64,000 bases of DNA from Pseudobutyrivibrio ruminis AD2017 (lineage in GTDB: Bacteria; Bacillota; Clostridia; Lachnospirales; Lachnospiraceae). The first letter of the stretch is position 1, and every line of letters starts with the position of its first letter. Below the pieces are notes generated by a model. The model was given only the letters and a program-made list of their open reading frames with translations, was not told the DNA's origin and ran no database searches. Positions 19,101 through 28,399 of the stretch are shown here, piece by piece. The DNA lies in assembly GCF_000424305.1 (NCBI RefSeq), contig NZ_AUJQ01000006.1:166266-230265 (forward strand). The letters run 5' to 3'. Position numbers and translations under genes: made by a program.

Positions 19101-22100
19101 AGACACATGCCACTCATTCAGGTGACCCACTTTACGATCCATGCAGAAATGCTTATGTAAAGACAGTTCTATTTGATGAGGATGGACTTCCAATCTTTAA
19201 TCTTAGTGATACAGATTTCATCAAGGATGGAGATAAGTTCAAGGTAAATGTTGTAGTTGAAGGTGAAGAAATAAAGGCTGAGCCAGTTCTTCAGTATGAC
19301 TTTAACGATGGTCTTACAAAGAACGCCATCAAGGATGCATCTGGAAATGGCAACGATGGTAAGGTTGTAAAGGGACAGGTAGTAGAAGACAAGGATTACG
19401 GCAAGGTTCTTTACTTAGACGGTGACACATCAGTTGGTGGTCACAATGCTTATCTTGAATTCCCTAAGGGATTCTTTGATGGCAGAGACAAGATGACTAT
19501 TTCCTTCGATGTTAACGAGGTTACACGTACAGGAAATTACTTTACATTTACAACAGGACAGGATAACAGCAAGTATCTATTCTACAAAGCAATGCCAACA
19601 GCTGAAAAGCTTGCTATTACAAAAGAAAGCAGTGGCGGCGAAAAGAAGGTTGAGGCATCAGCTAAATATCCAAACACATCAAGAACCTGGATCAACATCA
19701 CCATCGTAATGGATGGAAACAAGATGTCACTTTACAGAGATGGCAAGCTTATCGGTGTTAACAAAAACACAGGTGTTAAAATTTCTGATTTAGGAGAGGA
19801 TTTGTTAGGTTACCTTGGCAAGTCATTCTACTCAGGAGATGCTTATTTCAGAGGATATTTTGACAACGTAAAGGTATACGAAAGAGCCTACAAGGCAGAT
19901 GATGTTGCACGCCTTTACACAGCAGGTAAGGTTGCACGCTTACAGGAAATCGGTGATGTTGAATATGTAGCAAACAATTACGTGATTCCTGATATGAACA
20001 AAATCAAGGGTAACATTTCCCTTCCAGATGAGATTAATGGAGTATCTGTTTCATGGTCATCATCTGATGAAAAAGTAATCAGCACAAAGGTAAAGGCAAA
20101 TAAGGGTTATGACAGCACACCAGCAGGCGTTGTAACAAGACAGTCTGAGGACACAAAGGTAACTCTTACAGCAACCTTTAAGAAGAATGATGTATCAGTA
20201 ACAAAGGCTTACGATTGTACAGTTGTTGCTGCACCAAAGGCTGTTGATGAATATGTAGGATATCTATTCGTTCATTTCACAGGAACAGAAGGGGCAGCTA
20301 CAGATGAGCAGGTTTACTTCTCAGTTTCAAAGGATGGATTTAACTGGGAGGATTTGAACAACAACAATCCAATCATCGAAAGCACAATCGGTGAAAGTGG
20401 ACTTAGAGACATGTACATCGCTCGTACTCCAGAGGGAGACAAGTTCTACATGATTTCTACTGACCTTAGCATCTACCATAACAGAGACTGGGGTCAGGCA
20501 GGTAGCAACGGTAGCCATAGCATCGTTGTTTGGGAATCAAACGATTTAGTTCACTGGTCTAAGCCATGGCTTGCAGAAATTGCTCCAGAAAACGCTGGCT
20601 GCACATGGGCACCAGAATTTGTTTATGATGATGTGACAGGTGAATATGTTGTTTATTGGTCTGCAACAAGATTAGAGGTAGACGAGAACGAGAAGATTAC
20701 TCAGGATTATGAGAACCACGCAATCTACTATGCAAAGACTCGTGACTTTGTTCATTTCACAGAACCACAGCTTTATCACGAGGGCGGAAGAGATGCCAGT
20801 GAAAAGATTATCAAGGTAATCGATTCAACAATGATTAAGGGCAACGATGGCAAGTACTATCGTTACACAAAGAATGAGTCAAACGGCTCAATCAAGATTG
20901 ACGTTGCTGACAACGTACTTGGTCAGTTTACAGATATTAATTCTAAGTTCTTAGATAAGACCTTGCCTGGTAAGGTTGGTGCAGTAGAAGGACCTATCAT
21001 CTTCAAGTTAAATGAGAAGAATGAAGAAGGTAAGGATCAGTGGTGCCTGCTCATCGATAGATTTGCTAGAGGACAGGGCTACTATCCAGTAGTAACTACT
21101 GATTTGGCATCAGGTGATTTTGAATTCGTATCTGATGATAAGCTCGGTTCATACAACAAGATTAAATATCGTCATGGTTACGTAATGCCAATTACAGCTG
21201 ATGAGTATTCAGCTCTTACAGGCAGTGACTGGAATGATTTTGAGGATGCCGAGGAAGTTACATTAGAAAAGAGTAAATCAGGCAACCCAATGCTTGGCTT
21301 TGATGAAAATGGTGATGTGCTTTACGGTGGTGACCCATCTATCTTAGTTGATGGTGATACAGTATATGCATATGTTGGCCACGACACATCTACAAATGAA
21401 AGCTATAAGATGCCTGATTGGAGATGCTATTCTTCAAAGGATATGAAGAATTGGAAGTATGAGGGCGAATATCTTAACGATTCTGACATCAGCTGGGTAC
21501 AGGATAAGAACAGTGCATGGGCTGGTCAGGTGGTTAAGTACGGCGACAAGTATTACTTCTACTATTGCTCAGAGGCAAAGAGCAGCTACGGCGGTGGCAA
21601 GTGCATCGGTGTTGCAGTATCTGATTCACCAACAGGTGGATTTAAGGATATTGGACATCCACTTGTTAAGAACATTGATACCTACAATGGTGTATCTACT
21701 TGGGAAGACATCGACCCAACCTTCTGGATTGAGAAGGATGAAAAGGGAGTAGAGCATAGAATCCTTGGATGGGGTAATGTTCGTTTCTTCAATTGCGAAT
21801 TAAACGAGGACATGATTTCTATCAAGGATCAGGATGGTGATGAGGATAAGCTTACAGTTGAGAAGGCATCTGACAAAAAGAATGCTGATATCAAGGTTGG
21901 TGTAATCAAGGGAATGCCTTCAGGACATCAGTTTACAGAAGCTCCTTATTACTATAAGCATAACGTAAACGGCAAGGATCGTTACTACATGTTCTTCGCT
22001 TACGATTGGCGTGAGCAGATGGCTTATGCATATTGTGACAGCTTAGAAGATTTCCTTAACAATGAATGGACCTTCGGCGGCGTTGTAATGGAGCCTTCAG

Positions 22101-23029
22101 CTACATCTAACACAAACCACATGGCAGTATTCGATTTCAAGGGACATACATATTTCGTTTACCATGACGGAAGTCTTCCACACGGTAGTGGCTTCAGAAG
22201 AGTTGCCTGCTGCGAGGAGTTCAAGGTAAATGAGGATGGCTCAATCCCATACATCAAAAAGACTGCAGTAGGTTTAACAGGAACAGTAAGTAAGATTTAC
22301 GATTACTACAAGAATCCTATCTACGTTCAGGAGTTTGAAAACACATTAAGCGACAGCGACTATCCAATGACTGGAAAGAAGGTTGGCTGTGACAGCAAAT
22401 ATGATGGCGAAACAGCTGAGTGGGAAATCAATCCTGGTAAGCTTAATAAGAACAATGAAGCTCTTGTTTCACTTGAATCAAATTACAAGCCAGGTATGTA
22501 TCTTACAGTTGGCAAGGCTTTAGCTGATGGAAGTTACAATCTTGTTCTTTCACAGGATGTAAATGGAACCACAGATGAAGCAAAGTCTATGACCTTCAGA
22601 ACAATCAAGGGATTAAATGGTAGAGGCGTAACATTTGAAAGTGCTCTTTACCATGGCTTCTATATCGCATCAGTAGGCGGCAAGCTTATTCTTACAGAAA
22701 CACCTGATAAGAATGCAGCAAGCTTCAATACTGAAAAGATTGCAGAAGGCGGCCAGATTGCAGCAGAGACTATCAAGTCAGCAAAGGTTCGCAAGACTGT
22801 AAGAATGTACGCTGTGGGCGAGACTGTTTCAGATGGTGATATCAGAATCAGAGCTACTCTTGATAACGGAAGCAAGGTAACAATTAAGGACGGTATTAAG
22901 CTTGAGATTCCAGCAGATGTAACAGCGGCTACTGGTAAGAAAGAGCTTAAGGCAACATATTCTTACATGGGTAATGAATATGAGACAACAGTTGTTATCA
23001 ATGTAGTAGACAAGGAATATAAGGATTAG
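16181..23029 (+). CDS. Giant secreted multi-module GH43 hemicellulase
   Basis: About 2280 residues. A signal peptide (about 1-36) precedes a very acidic Glu-rich stretch (about 40-118). Then come a LamG/concanavalin-like domain (120-335), a bacterial Ig-like domain (340-410), a partial five-bladed-propeller-like segment (450-560) and a first GH43 module (670-1010; base in ERADPYV, acid in NEGPGVF). A second LamG (1035-1240), an Ig-like domain (1255-1345), a second GH43-like module (1360-1680; LRDMYIA, EGPIIF) and a third (1703-2030; GGDPSIL, DIDPTFW, TEAPYYY) follow. An AbfB/CBM42-like beta-trefoil (2050-2185) and a final Ig-like domain complete it. GH43 enzymes are arabinofuranosidases and xylosidases, so arabinoxylan side chains are the likely substrate. 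ATG 16181 was preferred over GTG 16178 for spacing to GGGGG. Confidence 0.85.
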   Translation: MMQKENFKRLLAAALALSMTWSGGLPGSGLSLVQATEVDEMDVEESTEEKQDVTTDDEEVPESTETSEDAAEEEGEAAKDAETDVESEEEEEDVEEEEDLLKEKKLLEEKKEEEESEELKLIANFDFENLSDNDDITGGGAKATGTYSVVDSYGESGKAISLSDSKKQFLNVTKENGDSLLKGCKSVSLSFDANVGRTGTDWLFYAAPNTNPQSSPEYYLGVANIASKLTIEHFKNGRNGATTNTPLAINTWVHVDVVYSQDETIVYVDGEKKSSFSSDNKLEDILGETPITYIGKANWGSGEYCRAYLDNYKIYQGKLTDSDVADLYQAFLDKKVGQATAVDFSLNMGYVTEDIKLPSEYDGKKITWTSSDEAALTNDGKVTRGSKNKEVTLTATIDGEDKDFKVVVLSEGEDVVTYVSNNPAVGQDGGMKIAAGKSGSFTALHKNQPIMYTGLGSKAYQSPVVLRAADGKSFYMVAADGPSGNLIVYETKNLINYSNERLIETGSSASNIKDIDAVYDMTDERYEIYLKTNDGAYLVTSKDMVNFDKAILIEGYDFSEVKNATSDAVTANKLGLTKDEYDVVVEKFTNPYNTSLSTIKNEDIKVDAMTSEEEFRELLDKYISKNTVKAEYSDGTKKEYSLRFTEDSIENVDLELPGTYTLEGVIGGSGNFTDAADPLVPERADPYVVYNKDDGYYYFTASYPMVGSGDKDGYDRIILRRAKTIAGLANAEEVAVWDENTSKSLGRFIWAPEMHKIGDSWYLVATAGLNTGNGTTFNIRPFMIKFEGNPKKDSMLDADKWGQPELVKPVSGDNVLNAMSLDMTYFEADGKHYLIWADETKNSQNPDGLSYLFIASIDPENPTQLTSKAKLLTKPEFAWELVRYKVNEGPGVFKKDGKVYMTFSASGTGSEYCVGLMYADENADLLDISNWTKLPYPILTSSDFDDEVSGPGHNSFTYDENGNLVIVYHARESKTHATHSGDPLYDPCRNAYVKTVLFDEDGLPIFNLSDTDFIKDGDKFKVNVVVEGEEIKAEPVLQYDFNDGLTKNAIKDASGNGNDGKVVKGQVVEDKDYGKVLYLDGDTSVGGHNAYLEFPKGFFDGRDKMTISFDVNEVTRTGNYFTFTTGQDNSKYLFYKAMPTAEKLAITKESSGGEKKVEASAKYPNTSRTWINITIVMDGNKMSLYRDGKLIGVNKNTGVKISDLGEDLLGYLGKSFYSGDAYFRGYFDNVKVYERAYKADDVARLYTAGKVARLQEIGDVEYVANNYVIPDMNKIKGNISLPDEINGVSVSWSSSDEKVISTKVKANKGYDSTPAGVVTRQSEDTKVTLTATFKKNDVSVTKAYDCTVVAAPKAVDEYVGYLFVHFTGTEGAATDEQVYFSVSKDGFNWEDLNNNNPIIESTIGESGLRDMYIARTPEGDKFYMISTDLSIYHNRDWGQAGSNGSHSIVVWESNDLVHWSKPWLAEIAPENAGCTWAPEFVYDDVTGEYVVYWSATRLEVDENEKITQDYENHAIYYAKTRDFVHFTEPQLYHEGGRDASEKIIKVIDSTMIKGNDGKYYRYTKNESNGSIKIDVADNVLGQFTDINSKFLDKTLPGKVGAVEGPIIFKLNEKNEEGKDQWCLLIDRFARGQGYYPVVTTDLASGDFEFVSDDKLGSYNKIKYRHGYVMPITADEYSALTGSDWNDFEDAEEVTLEKSKSGNPMLGFDENGDVLYGGDPSILVDGDTVYAYVGHDTSTNESYKMPDWRCYSSKDMKNWKYEGEYLNDSDISWVQDKNSAWAGQVVKYGDKYYFYYCSEAKSSYGGGKCIGVAVSDSPTGGFKDIGHPLVKNIDTYNGVSTWEDIDPTFWIEKDEKGVEHRILGWGNVRFFNCELNEDMISIKDQDGDEDKLTVEKASDKKNADIKVGVIKGMPSGHQFTEAPYYYKHNVNGKDRYYMFFAYDWREQMAYAYCDSLEDFLNNEWTFGGVVMEPSATSNTNHMAVFDFKGHTYFVYHDGSLPHGSGFRRVACCEEFKVNEDGSIPYIKKTAVGLTGTVSKIYDYYKNPIYVQEFENTLSDSDYPMTGKKVGCDSKYDGETAEWEINPGKLNKNNEALVSLESNYKPGMYLTVGKALADGSYNLVLSQDVNGTTDEAKSMTFRTIKGLNGRGVTFESALYHGFYIASVGGKLILTETPDKNAASFNTEKIAEGGQIAAETIKSAKVRKTVRMYAVGETVSDGDIRIRATLDNGSKVTIKDGIKLEIPADVTAATGKKELKATYSYMGNEYETTVVINVVDKEYKD

Positions 23030-23046
23030 AAGCAAGGAGAATGATG

Positions 23047-25668
23047 ATGAAAAATAAAAAGAAATTTTATGGGCTTATAGCTGGCGTCACTTTACTTGCT
23101 TTGGCAACACCTTTTATAGGAGCAAGTATTGCAAAGGCTGATACTTTACATAGACATTTGGTTGCCTGGTACGATTTTAATGACGGCACCCTTACAAACA
23201 GTAAGGGTGAGAGCCTTGCAACACCAATTGTAAAGGGCCTTGGAGGCTACAACGGGGAAGTAAAATACGATGCCAATAGAGATGAAAATATCGCAGGACA
23301 TTCATTAAGACTTGATGGCAAATATGGCGTTAAATTAAACACAAAGAACCTTGGGGCAAACTATTCAGTATCACTTTGGGTAAAGCCAGAGAAAAAGGTT
23401 CCTGTGAATACACCAGTTGTTTTTGTTGGATATCATGACCCAGAGCTTTGGTATTCAGTTTCTGGAAATGATGATAATAACAGATTGAAATTCTGGTACA
23501 ACAATGGTGCTGAATTTAAGTGGGTTACAAAAACCTATGCCGATTATGATGCTGCCCAGTGGCACCACATAGTATTAACAGCTGATGGAAAAGAAAACAA
23601 AGCATATTTTGATGGAAAGCTTTTATCCACAGATCAGTTCCTTGAAGTTATGAATGGTGAAAACCAGGATATTATCCTTGGAGCTAACAATTGGGATAAC
23701 TGCTACAACGGTCTTATTGATGATGTAATGGTTTATGACCGTACTATATCAGCTGATGAGGTAAACAGGTTGTTTACTGATGACATTAAGCCAGTTGAGT
23801 CTGCTGACAAGGATATTGAGAAAAATCTTGTTTCATCCTACGATTTTGAAAATGGTATTGGTGATGCCAAAGCTATCGTAAAGGGCATGGGTGCTTATAA
23901 CGGTGAAATAACATACGTTGATGGAATCAACGGCAAGGCAGTGGATTTCAACGATTTTGGTTTGGACCTTGGAAACAAGATTAATGGAACAGACTTTACA
24001 ATTACATTTTCTGTTTGCCCAGACAAATCTCAGGCTGACAATCAGGTATTGATGTTACTGGGATATCATAATAAAGAGCACTGGCTGGCGTTATCTGGCG
24101 ATGGCGCAGACCAGGAGTACAGGCTCTGGGGTAGAACAGATGGAGTAAAGACTATTGGAAATGCCAAGCCAATGAGCTGGACAACAGTAGGTAATCCTAC
24201 GGTTCCAAATGGTGTTTGGTCACAGGTAGCACTTGTTGGTACAGATGGCAAAATTACCATGTACGTAGATGGCAAGAAGGTTGTAAGTGGCATATCTAAC
24301 AACCCATTAGGCAGTGAAAAGGATTCTATTCTTTTTGGTGCTAACAATTGGGATGCTTGCTTTGATGGAAAGGTTGATGACATCAAGATTTACAACAAGG
24401 CAATGAGCGAAGGTACTGTTGAGGACATTGCAGAAGATTTTAAAGTAAACAGAGTTCAGCGCAGCTTAGAGCTGGCATGTAGTTTTGATGCAATCAAGGG
24501 TAATAACACAGATGCAGGTCAGATTAGATATGACCTTTCTCTTCCAACATCTGTGCTTGGCAGCAGCATCACCTGGAAGTCATCTGATGAATCAGTGATT
24601 TCAAATAAGGGTGTAGTTGCTATTGATAACAAGAAGCATGAGGTTTCATTAACAGCTGATGTAAAGGTTGATGGTGTAAAGGGACATGTAGAGCTTAAGC
24701 TTGTAGTTGACGCTCTTGATAAGACCACATTAAATGCTCTTATTGAAACTGCTGAGGGGTATGACCTTACATTCATGACAGAGGAATCTGCAGACAGACT
24801 TCGAAGTGCTATTGCAGAAGCAAAGGCTGCAACATCCTTCGATGAGATTGACAATGCAACTCTTCACATCGAAAGCTCAATCAAGGCGCTTACACCAGCA
24901 GATGAGTATGAAGATCCATTTGACATGATTCCAGAATCAAAGGTTGAATTAACCATGAAGCCAGGTGAGGAGCAGGTATTATTCGTTCTTCCAGATGCTA
25001 TCGAAAAGATGGTTAAGGTAGAGTACACATCTAATGATGAAGCAGTAAGCTTTGAAGATGGCAAGGCTAAGGCAGTTGCAGTTGGAAAGGCTATTGTGAC
25101 AGCAAAGGTTACAGCTGTTAGTGATGGATTTGCTATGGACTATTCTACAGCAGTAAAGGTTGCTGAGGATGAGCCTGTCACACCAGCACCAAGCGGTGGC
25201 TCAAGCTCAGGTAGTGGCTCAAGCTCAGGCGGTGGTTCAAGCTCAAGCAGCGGCTCAGGTTCTTCAAGCAGCACTGGTTCAGGTGCAGCAGCATCTACAC
25301 CAGCTACAACACCAACAGTTGCAGGCACTACAAATGCTCAAACACAGATTCCAGATGCTCAGGTTCCTGCAGCAGGTGGCAGCCAGTCTGCTAAGCCTAA
25401 TAACAACAAGGTTGATGAAAAGGCTGAGGAAAAGGTAGACGAGCAGGTAGTTGAGAATGATGATGAGACTGTAGATGATGCAGCTTCTGATACAACAGAT
25501 GATGAAGCTGTTGATGAAACAGAAGAGACAACTATTGACGAAGAACAGACTCCTGAAGCTGGCGAAGCTTCTGGAACAAGCCCAGTAGCACTCATAATCG
25601 CATTCATAGCTGTTATTGGTGCAGCAGTTCTTGCTCTTCTTATTAAGTTAGGAATTGTGAAACTATAA
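23047..25668 (+). CDS. Membrane-anchored surface protein with two LamG domains
   Basis: About 873 residues with a signal peptide (to about 33) and two LamG/concanavalin-like domains (about 38-245 and 262-470; each has WYDFND or SYDFENG at its start and a NNWD strand). Ig-like and FIVAR-like segments (480-625), a Big_2-like domain (645-700), a Ser/Gly linker (718-760) and an acidic stretch (785-845) follow. It ends in a C-terminal membrane helix (about 850-870) with no LPXTG. No catalytic residues are seen, so it probably binds carbohydrate at the cell surface. It lies 11-17 bp after the GH43 gene. AGGAG at 23035-23039 fits the third of three consecutive ATGs (23041, 23044, 23047) best. Confidence 0.8.
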   Translation: MKNKKKFYGLIAGVTLLALATPFIGASIAKADTLHRHLVAWYDFNDGTLTNSKGESLATPIVKGLGGYNGEVKYDANRDENIAGHSLRLDGKYGVKLNTKNLGANYSVSLWVKPEKKVPVNTPVVFVGYHDPELWYSVSGNDDNNRLKFWYNNGAEFKWVTKTYADYDAAQWHHIVLTADGKENKAYFDGKLLSTDQFLEVMNGENQDIILGANNWDNCYNGLIDDVMVYDRTISADEVNRLFTDDIKPVESADKDIEKNLVSSYDFENGIGDAKAIVKGMGAYNGEITYVDGINGKAVDFNDFGLDLGNKINGTDFTITFSVCPDKSQADNQVLMLLGYHNKEHWLALSGDGADQEYRLWGRTDGVKTIGNAKPMSWTTVGNPTVPNGVWSQVALVGTDGKITMYVDGKKVVSGISNNPLGSEKDSILFGANNWDACFDGKVDDIKIYNKAMSEGTVEDIAEDFKVNRVQRSLELACSFDAIKGNNTDAGQIRYDLSLPTSVLGSSITWKSSDESVISNKGVVAIDNKKHEVSLTADVKVDGVKGHVELKLVVDALDKTTLNALIETAEGYDLTFMTEESADRLRSAIAEAKAATSFDEIDNATLHIESSIKALTPADEYEDPFDMIPESKVELTMKPGEEQVLFVLPDAIEKMVKVEYTSNDEAVSFEDGKAKAVAVGKAIVTAKVTAVSDGFAMDYSTAVKVAEDEPVTPAPSGGSSSGSGSSSGGGSSSSSGSGSSSSTGSGAAASTPATTPTVAGTTNAQTQIPDAQVPAAGGSQSAKPNNNKVDEKAEEKVDEQVVENDDETVDDAASDTTDDEAVDETEETTIDEEQTPEAGEASGTSPVALIIAFIAVIGAAVLALLIKLGIVKL

Positions 25669-25690
25669 ATAAAAAGAATTATAGCTTTTT

Positions 25691-25720
25691 AAACCAGGGA
25701 AATATTTCCCTGGTTTTTTT
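25691..25720 (+). terminator. Rho-independent terminator
   Basis: Twelve-base arms AAACCAGGGAAA/TTTCCCTGGTTT, loop TA, then T-run, after the LamG protein gene. Confidence 0.9.
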
Positions 25721-25888
25721 AATCAGAATATTTACAAACTAAAACGTTTAAGTTATTATAATAATTGAAATGACAGAAAATACTCACAATTAAATAAAGT
25801 AGACAGATAAAAGCCAAATAAATCAAAATGAGTTTTTATACTCACACATATTCTTTATTAAGTTATACAAATGGAGAGGGGATATAAA

Positions 25889-25909
25889 GACATCAAGCGC
25901 GCGGATGTC
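25889..25909 (+). promoter_or_regulatory. Hairpin in the GH9 leader
   Basis: GACATC/GATGTC arms around a GC-rich loop, 35 bp before the cellulase start. An AACGTTT core at 25743-25749 and TATAAT at 25757-25762 upstream suggest a promoter, but I could not place a convincing -35 box. Confidence 0.3.
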
Positions 25910-25943
25910 ATTATATATAATTATTAAGGAGGGATATGTTACT

Positions 25944-28364
25944 ATGCATAAGTTTAGTAAAACTTTTTGCAAAAAGGCTTTGGCCTGCTCTTTGTCAGTA
26001 TTCATGGTTGCTACGGGGGTAAGCTTTCCATCAGTGAAGGCTGATGCAGCCGGAAATTACAATTATGGTGATGCTTTAGCAAAATCATTATTGTTCTATC
26101 AGTTACAGGAATCTGGAAAGTTGTCAGAGGAAACACTTTCTAGAACAAACTGGAGAGCAGATTCAGGCTTAAAAGATGGTTCAGATTTTAATTTGGATTT
26201 GACAGGTGGTTGGTATGATGCCGGAGATAACGTAAAGTTTAATCTTCCAATGGCATACTCATCAATGGTTTTAGGATGGTCATACTTGAACAATCCTGAG
26301 GCTTATCAGAAATCTGGTCAGGCAAAATGGATGCTTCACGATATCAAGTGGGCAAATGACTATTTTGTAAAATGTAATCCTGATTCAAGCACATACTTCT
26401 ATCAGGTAGGTGACGGCGGAAAAGATCATGGTTTCTGGGGCGCACCTGAATTAGTAGAAGCAAAGATGGATAGACCAGCATTTAAGGTAGGCGATACCGC
26501 AGCTAATGGTGGTTCTTGTGTTACAGGTGAGGCAGCTGCATCTCTTGCAGTAGCATCTTTAGTACTTAAGGACACAGATCCAGCAAGAAGCGCAACTTAT
26601 CTTGCACATGCTAAGACACTTTATGGCATGGCAGATAGAGCTAAGAGTGATAAGGGTTACACAGCTGCAAGCGGATTCTATACATCTTACAGTGGATTCT
26701 ATGATGAGTTAGCACTTGCAGGTTGCTGGTTATATAAGGCAACAGGAGATAAGACATATCTTGCAAAGGCTGAAGAATATGCAAACAACTTTGGAACAGA
26801 GTTCCAGGGTGGAGACGAGATGGCATATTCTTGGACAATGTCATGGGATGACACACACATGGGAGCTTGCTTACTTTTAGCAGAGCTTACAGGAAAGGAT
26901 AAATATTACACACCAATCGAAAACAGTATTGATTGCTACAATGGTAAGAAGCCAGGCTCAAACCCTGTAACAATCACACCTGGCGGACTTTCATTCTTAA
27001 GCGAATGGGGTTCAGTAAGATATGCATGCAACCAGGCATTCATCGACACAATCTACTTAGGATTAGAGAAGGCTGATAGCGAGCATATCGCTGGTGCAAA
27101 TGCATATATTGAAAGAACAATCAACTACGTACTTGGCAGCAATGGTCAGAACTTTATGGTTGGCTATAACGCTCAGTCACCAAAGAATCCTCACCACAGA
27201 GCTGCTCATGGTTGCTGGTCTAACAACCTTAACGCTGCACCAGAGAATTCAAGACATACACTTGTTGGTGCTATCGTAGGTGGACCTGGTTCTGCTAACG
27301 ATTCATACAAAGATGTTAGAAGTGATTATCAGGCAAACGAAGTAGCTTGTGATTACAACGCAGGTTTCACAGGTGCTTGCGCTTACCTCTATGAGAAGAA
27401 CGGTTTTGGTACAGTTGTAACTCCATCTGCAATCGAAAAGACAGATGGTGCAGAGTTTACTCTTAAGGGTGGAATCAACTGCCAGGACAAGAACAATGCA
27501 GTTAACTTTGTTGAGCTTAAGACAGTTGTTGAGAATCATACAGCTTGGCCAGCAAGAGTTACAGATAACTTAAATCTTCGTATGTTCTTTGATTTAAGCG
27601 ATGTTATTGCACAGGGTCATTCAGCTTCAGATATGAAGGTTTCTATGACTTACAATCAGCATCCAGTAAAGATTTCTGAGTTCAAGGAATCTGACCAGAA
27701 GGGTATTTACTATATCGACCTTAACTTAGCAGGCGCTCAGATTTACCCAGGTGGACAGAGCGAGTGCAAGTGCGAGCTCCAGACAAGAATCACAGCTCCT
27801 GGCAAATGGGATTTCTCTAAGAGCCCTTGCATCACAGGTCTTGGCGGAACAAGCAATTCACAGATGTCTACACCAAGCGGAATGCAGCTGTTCGAAGGTA
27901 GTAAGCTTGTGCTCGGTGATGAGAATATCGTTGCTCCAGAGCCAGAAGAGCCAGAGCCAGAAGAGCCAGAGCCAGTTGAGCCAGAACCAGTTGACCCAGA
28001 ACCAGTTGACCCAGAACCAGTTGACCCAGAGCCAGTTGACCCAACACCAGTAGATCCACAGCCAGCAGCTACAGATTTAACAGCTGATTACACAATCAAC
28101 AACTGGGGTTCAGGTTACCAGGTACTTATCAAGGTAAAGAACGATACAGCTACAAGAACAAATTCTTGGACATTAAAGGTTAACAAAAATGATGTTGGTA
28201 TCGACACAAGCTGGAACGTAAACATCGTCGAAGATGGTGATTACTACATCATCACACCAATGAGCTGGAACTCAATTATCGAGCCAGGTCAGGCAGTTGA
28301 CTTTGGTGTTCAGGGATCAACACACATTGGCGACAAGGTTGAAATCATTGCACAGGGTAAATAA
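25944..28364 (+). CDS. Secreted GH9 endoglucanase with CBM3c and CBM2
   Basis: An 806-residue cellulase. A signal peptide (about 1-36, ending near SVKADA) is followed by a GH9 catalytic domain (about 37-480) with the catalytic DAGD in [12 protein letters not shown] and the acid Glu in [17 protein letters not shown]3c-type module (about 487-640) normally makes such enzymes processive. An acidic Pro linker of EP/VDP repeats (about 645-710) leads to a C-terminal CBM2 (about 712-806; conserved Trp residues in NNWGSG, SSWNV-like and MSWNSI). I chose ATG 25944 because AGGAGGG lies 10 bp upstream; the frame is open to 25905. The GH5 cellulase follows after 35 bp, so the two are likely co-transcribed. 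Confidence 0.95.
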   Translation: MHKFSKTFCKKALACSLSVFMVATGVSFPSVKADAAGNYNYGDALAKSLLFYQLQESGKLSEETLSRTNWRADSGLKDGSDFNLDLTGGWYDAGDNVKFNLPMAYSSMVLGWSYLNNPEAYQKSGQAKWMLHDIKWANDYFVKCNPDSSTYFYQVGDGGKDHGFWGAPELVEAKMDRPAFKVGDTAANGGSCVTGEAAASLAVASLVLKDTDPARSATYLAHAKTLYGMADRAKSDKGYTAASGFYTSYSGFYDELALAGCWLYKATGDKTYLAKAEEYANNFGTEFQGGDEMAYSWTMSWDDTHMGACLLLAELTGKDKYYTPIENSIDCYNGKKPGSNPVTITPGGLSFLSEWGSVRYACNQAFIDTIYLGLEKADSEHIAGANAYIERTINYVLGSNGQNFMVGYNAQSPKNPHHRAAHGCWSNNLNAAPENSRHTLVGAIVGGPGSANDSYKDVRSDYQANEVACDYNAGFTGACAYLYEKNGFGTVVTPSAIEKTDGAEFTLKGGINCQDKNNAVNFVELKTVVENHTAWPARVTDNLNLRMFFDLSDVIAQGHSASDMKVSMTYNQHPVKISEFKESDQKGIYYIDLNLAGAQIYPGGQSECKCELQTRITAPGKWDFSKSPCITGLGGTSNSQMSTPSGMQLFEGSKLVLGDENIVAPEPEEPEPEEPEPVEPEPVDPEPVDPEPVDPEPVDPTPVDPQPAATDLTADYTINNWGSGYQVLIKVKNDTATRTNSWTLKVNKNDVGIDTSWNVNIVEDGDYYIITPMSWNSIIEPGQAVDFGVQGSTHIGDKVEIIAQGK

Positions 28365-28399
28365 TTTAAATTTGGTTTTTTTGAGGAGGAGCGCATTAA

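Noticed and set aside
25160..25438. Gln/Ala-rich plus-strand frame of 92 codons
   Set aside because: Shifted frame of the Ser/Gly linker of the LamG protein; low complexity.
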